Below, in pieces: positions 8,699-19,297 of a DNA stretch of 64,000 nucleotides. The position numbers were made by a program, and so were the translations under genes. Within the stretch, counting starts at the first letter, position 1, and each line of letters begins with the position of its first letter. Source of the stretch: Mycolicibacterium arabiense (GTDB lineage Bacteria; Actinomycetota; Actinomycetes; Mycobacteriales; Mycobacteriaceae); the NCBI RefSeq assembly GCF_010731815.2, contig NZ_AP022593.1:1302001-1366000 (forward strand), given 5' to 3'. The notes beneath the pieces were generated by a model that was given only the letters and a program-made list of their open reading frames with translations, had not been told where the DNA came from and did not search any database.

Positions 8699-9316
8699 GT
8701 GCAACTCGTCAACGAGTTCCGCGTCGACGCGCCGCTCGATGTCGCCTGGTCGGTACTGACCGACATCCCCAAGGTGATCGACTGCGTGCCGGGTGCCGGA
8801 CTCGACCGCCGCGACGGCGACGACTACCACGCCCACGTCGCGATCAAGGTCGGACCCGTGGGAATGACGATGTCCGGCAAGGCATCCGTGGTCAGTCGCG
8901 ACGACGCGGGTCGGGAGATGGTGGTGCGTGGCAGCGCTCGCGACCGCCGGGGCAACGGCGGAGGCGAGGCCACCGTGCGGCTGCTCGCGCGCGACGACGG
9001 AGGCCGGACCGTGGTCACGGTGACCACCGACCTCGAGTTGAGCGGTCGCATCGCCCAGTTCGGCACGGGCGTGATCACCCAGGTGAGCAACCGCATCATC
9101 AGGCAGTTCGCCGACCGGCTCGACGCCGCGATCGCCGGCGACGGCCCGGCCGGCCAGGCGCCTGAGCCCGTCGGTGCGGTGACGCGATCGCCGCGGCCGA
9201 TCGGCCCCGCGTCCGACCGGGTCGTCCTGGCTCTCACCGCTCTCGCCGGAGCGGTGTTGGGCCTGGCGATCGGGCGGCTGGCGGATCGGGTCAGCCACCC
9301 ACCCCGGCGAGGCTGA
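8699..9316 (+). CDS. CoxG-like SRPBCC protein with C-terminal membrane anchor
   Basis: A 205-residue protein of the CO dehydrogenase subunit G (CoxG) family. The N-terminal SRPBCC fold spans about residues 1-150, with signatures such as DIPKVIDCVPGAGL and VAIKVGPVGMTMSGKA. After a Pro-rich linker, one hydrophobic helix (VLALTALAGAVLGLAIGRL) is followed by basic residues. In CO-oxidising bacteria CoxG recruits the hydroxylase to the membrane; a similar docking role for the CoxSML enzyme here is inferred. GTG start at 8699 with GGAGG seven bases upstream. Its 3' end overlaps the convergent ridA-like gene by 26 bases. Confidence 0.88.
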   Translation: MQLVNEFRVDAPLDVAWSVLTDIPKVIDCVPGAGLDRRDGDDYHAHVAIKVGPVGMTMSGKASVVSRDDAGREMVVRGSARDRRGNGGGEATVRLLARDDGGRTVVTVTTDLELSGRIAQFGTGVITQVSNRIIRQFADRLDAAIAGDGPAGQAPEPVGAVTRSPRPIGPASDRVVLALTALAGAVLGLAIGRLADRVSHPPRRG

Positions 9317-9761
9317 CCACCAGCTCGAGTTCGACGCAGGCTCCGCCCGGTAGCGACGCCACGCCGATCGCGGTGCGCGCGTGCGCGCCGATCCGTTCGC
9401 CGAACACGTCGATCAACACCGCCGACGCCCCGTCGACGACGGCGGGGTGCGCGTCGAAATCCGGTGTCGCCCTGACGTATCCCCGCAAATGGACGATCGC
9501 TGCCACCGCGTCGAGACCAGCCGCTGCCTCGACCGCACCCAGCAGGTTCAGCGCAGCCGTCGCGGCCTGTGCCCGCGCATCGTCGACGGTGACGTCCGCT
9601 CCGACCACACCGCGCAGCGCTGGAGATCCGTCGCGGCGCGCCGTCGCACCGGAGACCCAGAGCTGATCGCCGCACCGGCGGCTCGGTGAGTACGTGCCCT
9701 TCGGCGGCGCGGGCGGCGGCAGGACGAGCCCCAGTTCCGCGAGGCGTGCAGCGACGCTCAC
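9291..9761 (-). CDS. RidA (YjgF/YER057c) family protein
   Basis: A 156-residue member of the RidA/Rid deaminase superfamily, with the signature VSGATARRDG, the conserved Asn/Leu region QAATAALNLLGAVEAAAGLDAV and TAIGVASLPGGACVELELVV. RidA proteins hydrolyse reactive enamine/imines. Rid relatives in catabolic clusters, such as RutC, act on pathway intermediates. The final segment keeps the substrate-carboxylate region in modified form (ARTAIGV), so it may be a non-canonical Rid subgroup. The GTG at 9761 overlaps the GntR stop, so it is co-translated with the regulator. Confidence 0.9.
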   Translation of the reverse strand: MSVAARLAELGLVLPPPAPPKGTYSPSRRCGDQLWVSGATARRDGSPALRGVVGADVTVDDARAQAATAALNLLGAVEAAAGLDAVAAIVHLRGYVRATPDFDAHPAVVDGASAVLIDVFGERIGAHARTAIGVASLPGGACVELELVVSLAGVGG

Positions 9762-10504
9762 GCCCCTTGCGACTCCGTCGAGAAGATCTGGTGGATGGGA
9801 TCGAGTGCGTGCGAACGGTGTTCGTGGTTGAGGACCACCATGCGCTCCACGTCGCGCTCGGCCATCGCGTCGATCATCAACGTGTGTTCGTCGCAGACCT
9901 TCACCATGTCGAGCAACGGTGAGTACAGCGGCCGGTACGCGTCGGCGGTGTTCCACAGCTGGGTGACGATGCGCTTGGTCCTGGCCATCCCACTCTGCTG
10001 GAACGTCAGGAAGTGGAATCGGCGGTTGGCCACGCCCACGGCGATCAGATCGCCGGCCGCGAGCGCTGCGTCCATCTCCGCGTTCGCCGAACGCATCTCG
10101 TCGACGACCTCGGCCGTGACGGCGGGCATTGCATCCCGGATGAGCGCCTCTTCGAGGATGGCCCGCAATGCGAAGACCTCGAGGAGGTCATCGAGGCTCA
10201 ACTTCGTGACGCGGTAACCGCTGTGCGGCACGTAGGTGATGTACTCCTCGGCTTCGAGGGTCTTGAGCGCCTCGCGAACCGGGATGCGTGACATGCCGAA
10301 CTGTTCGGCGACGGCTTCCTGGACGATCCAGCTGCCGGGGGCGAGCTTTCCCGTCGTGATGTCGTGCCGCAGCGCCTCGGCCACCGCCTGCTGAGCGGTC
10401 TTGGGCCGGACGAAGTCCGACCGTGGGCCACCGGAACGCGCGGCCGGTGTGCCCTTGTCTGCGCCCGCGGAGTCCGAGCGCTTGGTAGCGGTGCGCGGTG
10501 GCAT
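9758..10504 (-). CDS. GntR-family regulator, FCD (FadR-C-terminal) type
   Basis: A 248-residue transcription factor. A winged helix-turn-helix lies around residues 35-100 (QEAVAEQFGMSRIPVREALKTL), followed by an all-helical FCD ligand domain (residues 105-235) with metal-site residues in NRRFHFLTF and the C-terminal His region LNHEHRSHA. These regulators usually repress catabolic genes until a small organic acid or metal-bound ligand appears. It heads a two-gene unit with ridA and has a matching operator 22-39 bases before its own ATG, so autoregulation is expected. Confidence 0.92.
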   Translation of the reverse strand: MPPRTATKRSDSAGADKGTPAARSGGPRSDFVRPKTAQQAVAEALRHDITTGKLAPGSWIVQEAVAEQFGMSRIPVREALKTLEAEEYITYVPHSGYRVTKLSLDDLLEVFALRAILEEALIRDAMPAVTAEVVDEMRSANAEMDAALAAGDLIAVGVANRRFHFLTFQQSGMARTKRIVTQLWNTADAYRPLYSPLLDMVKVCDEHTLMIDAMAERDVERMVVLNHEHRSHALDPIHQIFSTESQGA

Positions 10505-10525
10505 CGACCCTCGCTTTCAACAGAT

Positions 10526-10543
10526 ATTGGATACTCTATTCGA
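10526..10543 (-). promoter_or_regulatory. Candidate GntR operator, site 3 (autoregulatory)
   Basis: The plus strand reads ATTGGATACTCTATTCGA, sharing the first nine bases with sites 1 and 2 and the later TAT. It lies directly before the gntR-ridA unit. Three copies within 3.3 kb, each at a promoter position, argue against chance in high-GC DNA. Confidence 0.68.
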
Positions 10544-10694
10544 TCGACCCCGCGAGAAGGCAACCCCGGTCGACGGCGTTTTCGGCGAGTATGCCGGGCG
10601 CCCCACTCGTGCCGCTCGCCTCATTCGAGGTCAAGGGTTTCCCCCGATTCATCACTGACCGCGCGCTCGTAGCGTGAGGTGAGGCCATTGGCAT

Positions 10695-12338
10695 CTGACG
10701 GGGGTCACCACAATCGCCAGCTGGAATCGCATCGGGGCACTCGCCGTCGCGCTCGGCGTCGGGCTTACGGTTGCGCACTCGACCGGCACCGCGTGGGCAT
10801 CGCCCGAGGACACCGAGGTCACCGACGTCGTCGACGGTACCGACGGTGTGACCGAGGGCGAGCCGGCACCGGACGACGCGGCAATTCCCGAGCAGCCCCC
10901 CGACGGTTCGTCCACGGGGGCGACCGCCCAGGTGGGCCCGGACTCCTCGCCACCGGTCGTGGTCCGTAGCACCGGCGGCGCCAACACCACCATCAACGGC
11001 GAGAGCGCACCCGACGAGACGACCATGGCGCCCGCTGACGGCGCGGCGGTGGATCCGGGTACGCCTGCGCAGTCCGACGGCTCCCCCGTCGACGCTCCCG
11101 CCGGACCCGGCGTCGCCGTGGAGCCGACGACCGCGCCCCCGACCGACTCGGACCAGCCGGTAGTCGACGGGTCGAAGCCCGATGATTCGGACTTCTCGCG
11201 TCGATCGGACGGGCGGCGGGACCTGAGGTGGCCACCGACACCCGCCGCGGCGGACACCGTCCTGATCGAGGTGGACGCGACCCCGACCAGCCGGGGACCC
11301 GCGAACCCCACCCCCGCCGAGGGCTCCGCCGCCGCCGCCGAGGCGCCCGCCGTGGCTGCCGCCCGACCGCCGGTCGACGACCCGGTGACCCCTGCAGACG
11401 CCGTCCTCGCGTTCGCCGCGAAGGCGGGCGTCGCGCTGCTGGCACCGTTGGCGGCCTTCGGCAACGGCACGCCGACGGCGCCACCGATGGCCTGGACGGT
11501 GCTGGCGTGGGTGCGACGCGAGTTCGACGACGCCATCGACGCAGTGCTGGCCGAGGGCGAGCGCGCCACGCGGTCCGACGGTGCGCTGGTCGTCCTGACG
11601 GCCGAGACCCAACGACCCGATGCCAGCGGCCGCACCGCGGTCGTCACCTCGGTGCCCGACGCCACGGAGTCAAACGCCATGGAGTCCAATGCCCACGTCG
11701 CCGTCCTCGACGTCGGGACCGGCGCGGTGGTCGGCGAGCCGCTCGTCCTGGTCGGGCAGCGGGCGGTCGCGGTCGCCTTCGCCTCCGGCGGCACGCGGAT
11801 GGCCGTCGCGACGTACGGCGACGAGTCCGGGGTCACGCGACTGGTCGTCGCGGATGCGGCCACGGGCGACCCCGTCGGCGAGGGAGCGACAGTCGATGGT
11901 CGGCCCGGCGGTTTCGGCATCGCCTCCGATGGCGACCTGGCCGCGCTCGTCGCGATCGCCGACGACGCCACCACCGACAGCCAGGCTGCGAGGGTGCTCA
12001 CCGTCGACACCGACACCGGCGAGCGGGGCGGCGACGTCGTGACGGTCGTCGGTCAGTCAGTGGTCGACGTCCTGGTGGTCGGGGACGTGGACAGGGCCGT
12101 CGTGACGACCGAGGTGACCGACGCCGAATCGGGAGCGTTCGTCACCACGGTCACGGTCGTCGATCTCCTCGGACCGGACCGTCTGGCTTCGGTCACCATC
12201 GACGGATCCGCCGAGTCGACGTCGATGGGCACCGACGGAACGACGATCACCGTCACCACGTCGACCCGGGACGTCGGCACGGGAGTGCTGCGGACCGGCA
12301 TGACGTCGATCGACGTCCGGACCGGCGAGCTGGTCTAG
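10695..12338 (+). CDS. Secreted Ala/Thr/Asp-rich protein with beta-propeller-like repeats; start codon unclear
   Basis: The frame encodes a mycobacterial-style signal peptide (WNRIGALAVALGVGLTVAH, then cleavage near TAWAS), a long disordered Pro/Thr/Asp-rich region, and a C-terminal region of repeats such as VAVLDVGTGAVVGEPLVLVG that resemble YVTN/WD-type propeller blades. No ATG, GTG or TTG precedes the signal peptide in frame: an upstream TGA lies at 10680, a CTG at 10695 and a GTC at 10704. The first normal start (GTG 10848) would lose the signal peptide. CTG 10695 behind GAGGTGAGG is used here as the best guess. The stop TAG at 12336 lies inside the left target-site duplication of the adjacent IS. 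Confidence 0.6.
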   Translation: MTGVTTIASWNRIGALAVALGVGLTVAHSTGTAWASPEDTEVTDVVDGTDGVTEGEPAPDDAAIPEQPPDGSSTGATAQVGPDSSPPVVVRSTGGANTTINGESAPDETTMAPADGAAVDPGTPAQSDGSPVDAPAGPGVAVEPTTAPPTDSDQPVVDGSKPDDSDFSRRSDGRRDLRWPPTPAAADTVLIEVDATPTSRGPANPTPAEGSAAAAEAPAVAAARPPVDDPVTPADAVLAFAAKAGVALLAPLAAFGNGTPTAPPMAWTVLAWVRREFDDAIDAVLAEGERATRSDGALVVLTAETQRPDASGRTAVVTSVPDATESNAMESNAHVAVLDVGTGAVVGEPLVLVGQRAVAVAFASGGTRMAVATYGDESGVTRLVVADAATGDPVGEGATVDGRPGGFGIASDGDLAALVAIADDATTDSQAARVLTVDTDTGERGGDVVTVVGQSVVDVLVVGDVDRAVVTTEVTDAESGAFVTTVTVVDLLGPDRLASVTIDGSAESTSMGTDGTTITVTTSTRDVGTGVLRTGMTSIDVRTGELV

Positions 12339-12339
12339 C
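12334..12339. repeat. Left target-site duplication of IS481-family element (TCTAGC)
   Basis: TCTAGC directly abuts the left inverted repeat and is repeated directly after the right one (13428-13433). It fits the NCTAGN, 6-base target duplication known for IS481. Its TAG is the stop codon of the upstream secreted-protein gene. Confidence 0.85.
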
Positions 12340-13427
12340 TGTACTGACCACGGACGTTGGTGACGGCGTGGTGAGGTGACAAGACGAAGACCTCCGAGTG
12401 GAGTGCGAGCTGTCTAGGAACGCTCACCGATCTCGGAGGTCTTCGTGGTTCACCGTAATGCCCCTTTGTCCGAAACCGGCCGTCTGCGGTTGGCTCGTTG
12501 CGTCGTTGATGACGGGTGGCCGCTGCGACGTGCGGCCGAACGTTTCCAGGTGTCGGCGACGACCGCCGCACGCTGGAGGGACCGCTACCGCGAGCAGGGT
12601 GAGGCCGGAATGTCCGACCGCAGCTCGCGGCCGCATCACAGCCCGAACCGCACGCCGACGCGCACCGAGCGGCGCATCATCGGAGTGCGTGTCACCCGCC
12701 GTTGGGGACCGGCCAGGATCGCCTACCTGCTGGGGCTCAACGTCTCCACGGTGCACAACGTGCTGCGCCGTTACGGCATCGCGAGGTTGCGGTGGCTCGA
12801 CCGCGCTACCGGCCGAGTCGTGCGCCGCATGGAATCCGCATCGTGTGGAGATCTCGCACGTCGACGTCAAGAAGCTGGGCAAGATCCCCGCCGGCGGAGG
12901 CTGGCGGATGCTTGGTCTGGCCGCCGGGAAACGCAACAAGCAGGCCGACAAGAGTTCGGGGGTGCAGACCAAGTATCACAATCCGGTGCGCGGTTATCAC
13001 TTCATCCACACCGCCATCGATGCGCACTCACGGCTGGCGTACTCCGAACTGCTGACCGATGAACGCAAGGACACTGCAGCCGACTTTTGGGTGCGCGCCA
13101 ACGCCTGGTTCGTCACGCACGGCATAGATGTGCGGAAGGTATTGACTGACAACGGATCTTGTTATCGATCGCACGCGTTCCGCGACGCATTGGGCAACAT
13201 CGAGCACCGGCGAACCCGTCCGTACCGGCCGCAGACCAACGGCAAGGTCGAGCGCTTCCACCGCACCCTGGCCGACGAATGGGCCTACGCGCGGCTCTAC
13301 ACCAGCGACGCAGAACGCTGCGAGGAGTACCCCCGCTGGCTGCATACCTACAATCATCACCGCGGCCACACCGCACTCGGCGGTCAACCACCAGCCAACC
13401 GTGTACCTAACCTCTCAGGTCAGTACA
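12340..13427 (+). mobile_element. IS481-family insertion sequence, 1088 bp
   Basis: The element is bounded by inverted repeats beginning TGTACTGACC (12340-12349; complement at 13418-13427), with 10 perfect terminal bases and partial similarity beyond. It encodes one IS481-type transposase on the plus strand. Identical 6-base flanks show that it arrived by transposition and has not rearranged since. It lies in what was a gap of only a few bases between two convergent genes, leaving both reading frames intact. Confidence 0.88.
12384..12446 (+). promoter_or_regulatory. Hairpin masking the transposase ribosome-binding site
   Basis: A perfect 15-base inverted repeat pairs 12384-12398 (ACGAAGACCTCCGAG) with 12432-12446 (CTCGGAGGTCTTCGT). 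The right arm contains the GGAGG ribosome-binding site and the first two bases of the GTG start at 12445. A transcript entering from the left would fold and hide the start. Other insertion sequences use this arrangement to avoid expression by read-through. Confidence 0.6.
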
Positions 13428-13432
13428 TCTAG
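12445..13432 (+). pseudogene. IS481-family transposase, frameshifted
   Basis: The N-terminal half is read from GTG 12445 (helix-turn-helix RAAERFQVSATTAARWRDRY, then RRWGPARIAYLLGL). The catalytic half is in the next frame, from about 12845 (EISHVDVKKLGKIPAGGGW). The DDE core is present: D in HTAIDAHSRLAYSEL, D in KVLTDNGSCY and E in NGKVERFHRTLADEW. The two halves together span 988 bases, one more than 329 codons, so a single extra base near 12840 explains the break. IS481 transposases are normally a single frame. The stop TAG (13430-13432) lies in the right target duplication, outside the element. Confidence 0.82.
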
Positions 13433-13433
13433 C
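13428..13433. repeat. Right target-site duplication (TCTAGC)
   Basis: This is a direct copy of 12334-12339. Its TAG closes the transposase reading frame, so the element borrows its stop codon from the CTAG target. Confidence 0.85.
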
Positions 13434-13435
13434 GG

Positions 13436-16047
<2,612 letters not shown>

Positions 16048-16094
16048 TCATCGATCAGGGCCGACGGGTACCCAAATCTCGTCTGTCCTCGACA

Positions 16095-16871
16095 TCACTC
16101 GTCGACGACGCCCGCCCGGCGCATCGCGGTGGAGATGTGTTCGAAGTCGATCGCGACGTGCGCGCGGGCCAGTGCGTCGGCGTCGTCCCCGCGCCGTCCG
16201 GCGATCGCGGCGATGAGTTCGACGTGGTCGCGCAGGGACCGCAGTTCCATCTCCCGCATCGTCGACGGCTCGCCCCACAGGTGTGCGGGAGCGCCGATGC
16301 TGACCGACGCCTCGAGATCCAGCAGCACCTGCTTGAGCACCGAATTGTGCGCAGCGTCCATGATCGCGAGGTGCAGTTGGCTGTCGGCCTGCTGAGCCCG
16401 CAGTCCGCTGGATGCGTTGCGGAAGACCTCCAGCGCTGCCTCGATGCGCTCGATGTCGTCGGCGCCGTGGGATTCCGCGGCCGCCCGGCACACAGCTCCG
16501 TGCAGTCGGCAGATGGCGTCGCACCGGTCGCGCAGCTCGGAGAGTCGCATCGACAGCGTCCGGCCGACCGCCGCGGTCGACGACTCGGGCCATTGATCGA
16601 CGACGTAGGAGCCGCCGCCGCGACCGCGCCGCGTCTCGAGCAGACCGCGGTCCACCAGCCGCGCCAGTGCCGCGCGCACGGTCATCCTGCCCACGCCCAG
16701 CGCGGCGGCGAGGTCGCGCTCGACGGGAAGCCGGGCCCCGGGGAGGTACTCGCCGATCGCGATGGCGGTGATGAGGCGGTCGGTGATCTCGTCGACTCGC
16801 GACGGCATCGCCAGCTGGCTGTCGAGCAGGCCGGGGCGCCTCGGTGTCGGCGTACCGCTGGCGTCGGCCAT
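16095..16871 (-). CDS. GntR-family regulator (FadR/FCD type)
   Basis: A 258-residue regulator. Its winged helix (VERDLAAALGVGRMTVRAALARLVDRGLLETRRGRGGGSYV) spans about residues 45-95 and is followed by an FCD ligand domain with ADSQLHLAIMDAAHN. It diverges from the hydrolase/permease pair, with a GGTCT-N7-AGACC inverted repeat between, so it probably controls that pair. It is not the regulator of the upstream dapA-rnj genes. Confidence 0.9.
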   Translation of the reverse strand: MADASGTPTPRRPGLLDSQLAMPSRVDEITDRLITAIAIGEYLPGARLPVERDLAAALGVGRMTVRAALARLVDRGLLETRRGRGGGSYVVDQWPESSTAAVGRTLSMRLSELRDRCDAICRLHGAVCRAAAESHGADDIERIEAALEVFRNASSGLRAQQADSQLHLAIMDAAHNSVLKQVLLDLEASVSIGAPAHLWGEPSTMREMELRSLRDHVELIAAIAGRRGDDADALARAHVAIDFEHISTAMRRAGVVDE

Positions 16872-16919
16872 GGTTGATCTTCACCCCTCGTCGTCACCGG
16901 AATGTTAATTCCACGTTTT

Positions 16920-16936
16920 GGTCTTGCAGCTAGACC
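16920..16936. promoter_or_regulatory. Inverted repeat GGTCT-N7-AGACC, candidate GntR operator
   Basis: GGTCTTGCAGCTAGACC has perfect 5-base arms. It lies in the 88-base divergent gap between the GntR gene and the alpha/beta hydrolase gene. GntR/FadR sites are often built on TGGTCnnACCA-like cores, so it is a reasonable operator for the adjacent regulator. Confidence 0.5.
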
Positions 16937-16959
16937 TTTACCAGTTCATGCTGATCGCC

Positions 16960-17862
16960 ATGCCGGTCACAACGCGCACTGTGCCGTTCCGCGAATACGA
17001 GACCTGGGTTCGGATCACCACCCCCACCGCACTCAGTCCGGGCGCGCTCCCCCTATTCGTCCTGCACGGCGGGCCGGGCATGGCACACGACTACGTCCGC
17101 AACATCGCCGCGCTGGCCGACGAGACGGGCCGGACGGTGGTGCACTACGACCAGATCGGCTGCGGCCGGTCCACCCACCTGCCCGACGCCCCGGTCGACT
17201 TCTGGACCCCGGACCTGTTCGTCGAGGAGTTCCACGCCGTACGGGCCGATCTCGGCTTCGACGAGTACCACGTCCTCGGGCAGTCGTGGGGCGGCATGCT
17301 CGGCGCGGAGATCGCGGTGCGCCGCCCCGAGGGGCTGGCCTCGCTGTCGATCTGCAACTCCCCCGCGTCCATGGCGCTGTGGATGGACGCGGCCGCCAAG
17401 CTACGGGCCGAGCTTCCCGAGGAGACCCAGGCCGCGCTGGACCGGCACGAAGCGGCGGGCACCGTGGCCGACCCCGAGTACGTCGCCGCCACGATGGAGT
17501 TCTACGCACGCCACGTCTGCCGCACGACGCCCATGCCGCAGGACTTCCTCGACAGCGAGGCGCAGATGGAACGCGAACCGACCGTGTACCACACGATGAA
17601 CGGCCCCAACGAGTTTCACGTGCTCGGCACGCTGCGCACGTGGAGCATCGTCGACCGGCTCGATCAGATCACTGCGCCGACCCTGGTGGTCGCAGGCGAG
17701 TACGACGAAGCCACGCCCGAGACGTGGGCGCCGTTCGCCGAGCGGATCCCCGGCGCCCGCAGTCACGTGTTCGCCGACGCTAGCCACTGCACCCACCTCG
17801 AGAAGCCCGAGGAGTTCCGGGCCGTCATCGCCGACTTCCTTCACCACCACGACCAGGCCTGA
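16960..17862 (+). CDS. Alpha/beta hydrolase, proline iminopeptidase family
   Basis: A roughly 300-residue cytoplasmic hydrolase of peptidase family S33. The oxyanion motif LHGGPGMAHDY is near residue 40, and the nucleophile serine lies in GQSWGGMLG (residue 115). The acid is in VVAGEYDEATP, and the histidine is in ASHCTHLEKPEEF near residue 285. Family members release N-terminal proline or hydrolyse amino-acid amides. The start is uncertain: ATG 16960 is preferred because the homologous start is MPVTTR, but ATG 16948 is also possible. An amino-acid/amine permease gene follows 34 bases later. Confidence 0.87.
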   Translation: MPVTTRTVPFREYETWVRITTPTALSPGALPLFVLHGGPGMAHDYVRNIAALADETGRTVVHYDQIGCGRSTHLPDAPVDFWTPDLFVEEFHAVRADLGFDEYHVLGQSWGGMLGAEIAVRRPEGLASLSICNSPASMALWMDAAAKLRAELPEETQAALDRHEAAGTVADPEYVAATMEFYARHVCRTTPMPQDFLDSEAQMEREPTVYHTMNGPNEFHVLGTLRTWSIVDRLDQITAPTLVVAGEYDEATPETWAPFAERIPGARSHVFADASHCTHLEKPEEFRAVIADFLHHHDQA

Positions 17863-17896
17863 GCCCGGTCCGACCCAGCACAGACGGAGACCACCC

Positions 17897-19288
17897 ATGT
17901 CCGACAACGACATCGCAGCCAAGCAGCGCGAACTCGAATCCTTCGGCTACGCGCAGGAATTGAAGCGCGAAGTCTCGACCGTCGACCTGCTCGTCTACGG
18001 GCTCGTCTTCATGGTGCCCATCGCACCGTGGGCGATCTTCGGGACGGTCTACAACAGCTCTGCGGGCATGGTGCCGCTGGTCTACCTCATCGGCCTGATC
18101 GCCATGGTGTTCACCGCACTGGCCTACGCCCAGATGGCCAAGTCGTTCCCGCTGGCCGGCTCGGTGTTCTCCTACGTCGGGCGTGGCGTCCATCCCGGCG
18201 CGGGGTTCTTCGCCGGGTGGGCGATCCTGCTCGACTACCTGCTGGTGCCCACGCTGCTCTACGTGTTCGCCGCGGAGTCGATGATCGGGCTCTTCCCGGA
18301 CACGCCACGATGGTTGTGGGCCATCGTCTTCGTCATCGTCAACACCCTGATCAACCTGGCGGGCATCGGCTCGCTGAAGATCGCCAACCGCGTGTTCCTC
18401 GCGATCGAGCTGGTGTTCGTGGCGATCTTCATCGTCATCGCGGTCCGCGCGATCAACGGCCAGTCGCTGCCCAACGTCGGCTGGAGTACCTCGCCGATCT
18501 GGGATCCGAGCACCGTCAGCGCTCCCCTACTGGCTGCTGCACTGTCCATCGCCGTCCTGAGTTTCCTCGGCTTCGACGGTATCTCGACGCTCGCCGAGGA
18601 ATCGACAGGACGCAAGAACCCGGCGGGCCGGGCCATGATCATCGCCCTCTTCGTGGTCGCGGCGCTGTTCATCACCCAGACCTGGCTGGCGAGCCTGCTC
18701 GCCGGTGGTCGCGAATCGTTCAGCGACGACGAGATGGGCAATGCGTTCTTCACGCTGGTGGAGGCGGCGTCGAACACCGGGTGGATGAACGCCTTCTTCG
18801 CGGTCAACGTCATGGCGGTGGGCTTCGCCAACGCGATGGCCGCCCAGGCGGCGACCAGCCGACTGCTGTACTCGATGAGCCGCGACGGCCAGCTGCCGAG
18901 CTTCCTGTCGAAGATCAGCAGCCGCAAGGTCCCGATGGCTGCCCTGCTGTTCGTCAGCGCGATCAGCCTGGTGCTGGTGCTGTTCTTCGTCGGCCAGATC
19001 GCGCTAATCTCGTCACTGGTGAACTTCGGTGCGCTGTTCGGCTTCTGCCTGCTGCACGTGTCGGTGGTCTGGTACTACGTCGTCCGGCAGAAGTCGAAGA
19101 ACTACCTACTGCACCTGGTGGTGCCGGTGCTCGGCTTCGTGATCATCGCCTACGTGCTGTTCAACGCCGACGCGTTGGCGAAGATCGGCGGTCTGGTGTG
19201 GCTGGCGATCGGTGCGGTGGTGTTCGGCATCAACGTCGTCCGCGGTCGCGGTGTGCCGGAGCTGTCGACCGACACGACGAGGGACTGA
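17897..19288 (+). CDS. APC-superfamily amino acid/amine permease
   Basis: A 463-residue inner-membrane transporter with about 12 hydrophobic spans. The first span (VYGLVFMVPIAPWAIFGTVY) and the conserved GFDGISTLAEES segment near residue 235 are typical of APC family amino-acid or polyamine permeases. GGAG lies seven bases before ATG 17897. Together with the peptidase-like hydrolase and GntR it looks like a small peptide/amide uptake and cleavage set. A large hairpin terminator follows. Confidence 0.92.
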   Translation: MSDNDIAAKQRELESFGYAQELKREVSTVDLLVYGLVFMVPIAPWAIFGTVYNSSAGMVPLVYLIGLIAMVFTALAYAQMAKSFPLAGSVFSYVGRGVHPGAGFFAGWAILLDYLLVPTLLYVFAAESMIGLFPDTPRWLWAIVFVIVNTLINLAGIGSLKIANRVFLAIELVFVAIFIVIAVRAINGQSLPNVGWSTSPIWDPSTVSAPLLAAALSIAVLSFLGFDGISTLAEESTGRKNPAGRAMIIALFVVAALFITQTWLASLLAGGRESFSDDEMGNAFFTLVEAASNTGWMNAFFAVNVMAVGFANAMAAQAATSRLLYSMSRDGQLPSFLSKISSRKVPMAALLFVSAISLVLVLFFVGQIALISSLVNFGALFGFCLLHVSVVWYYVVRQKSKNYLLHLVVPVLGFVIIAYVLFNADALAKIGGLVWLAIGAVVFGINVVRGRGVPELSTDTTRD

Positions 19289-19297
19289 GCACGACAC

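Noticed and set aside
10848..12338. Starting the secreted protein at GTG 10848
   Set aside because: This would discard a clear in-frame signal peptide. It is kept only as an alternative.
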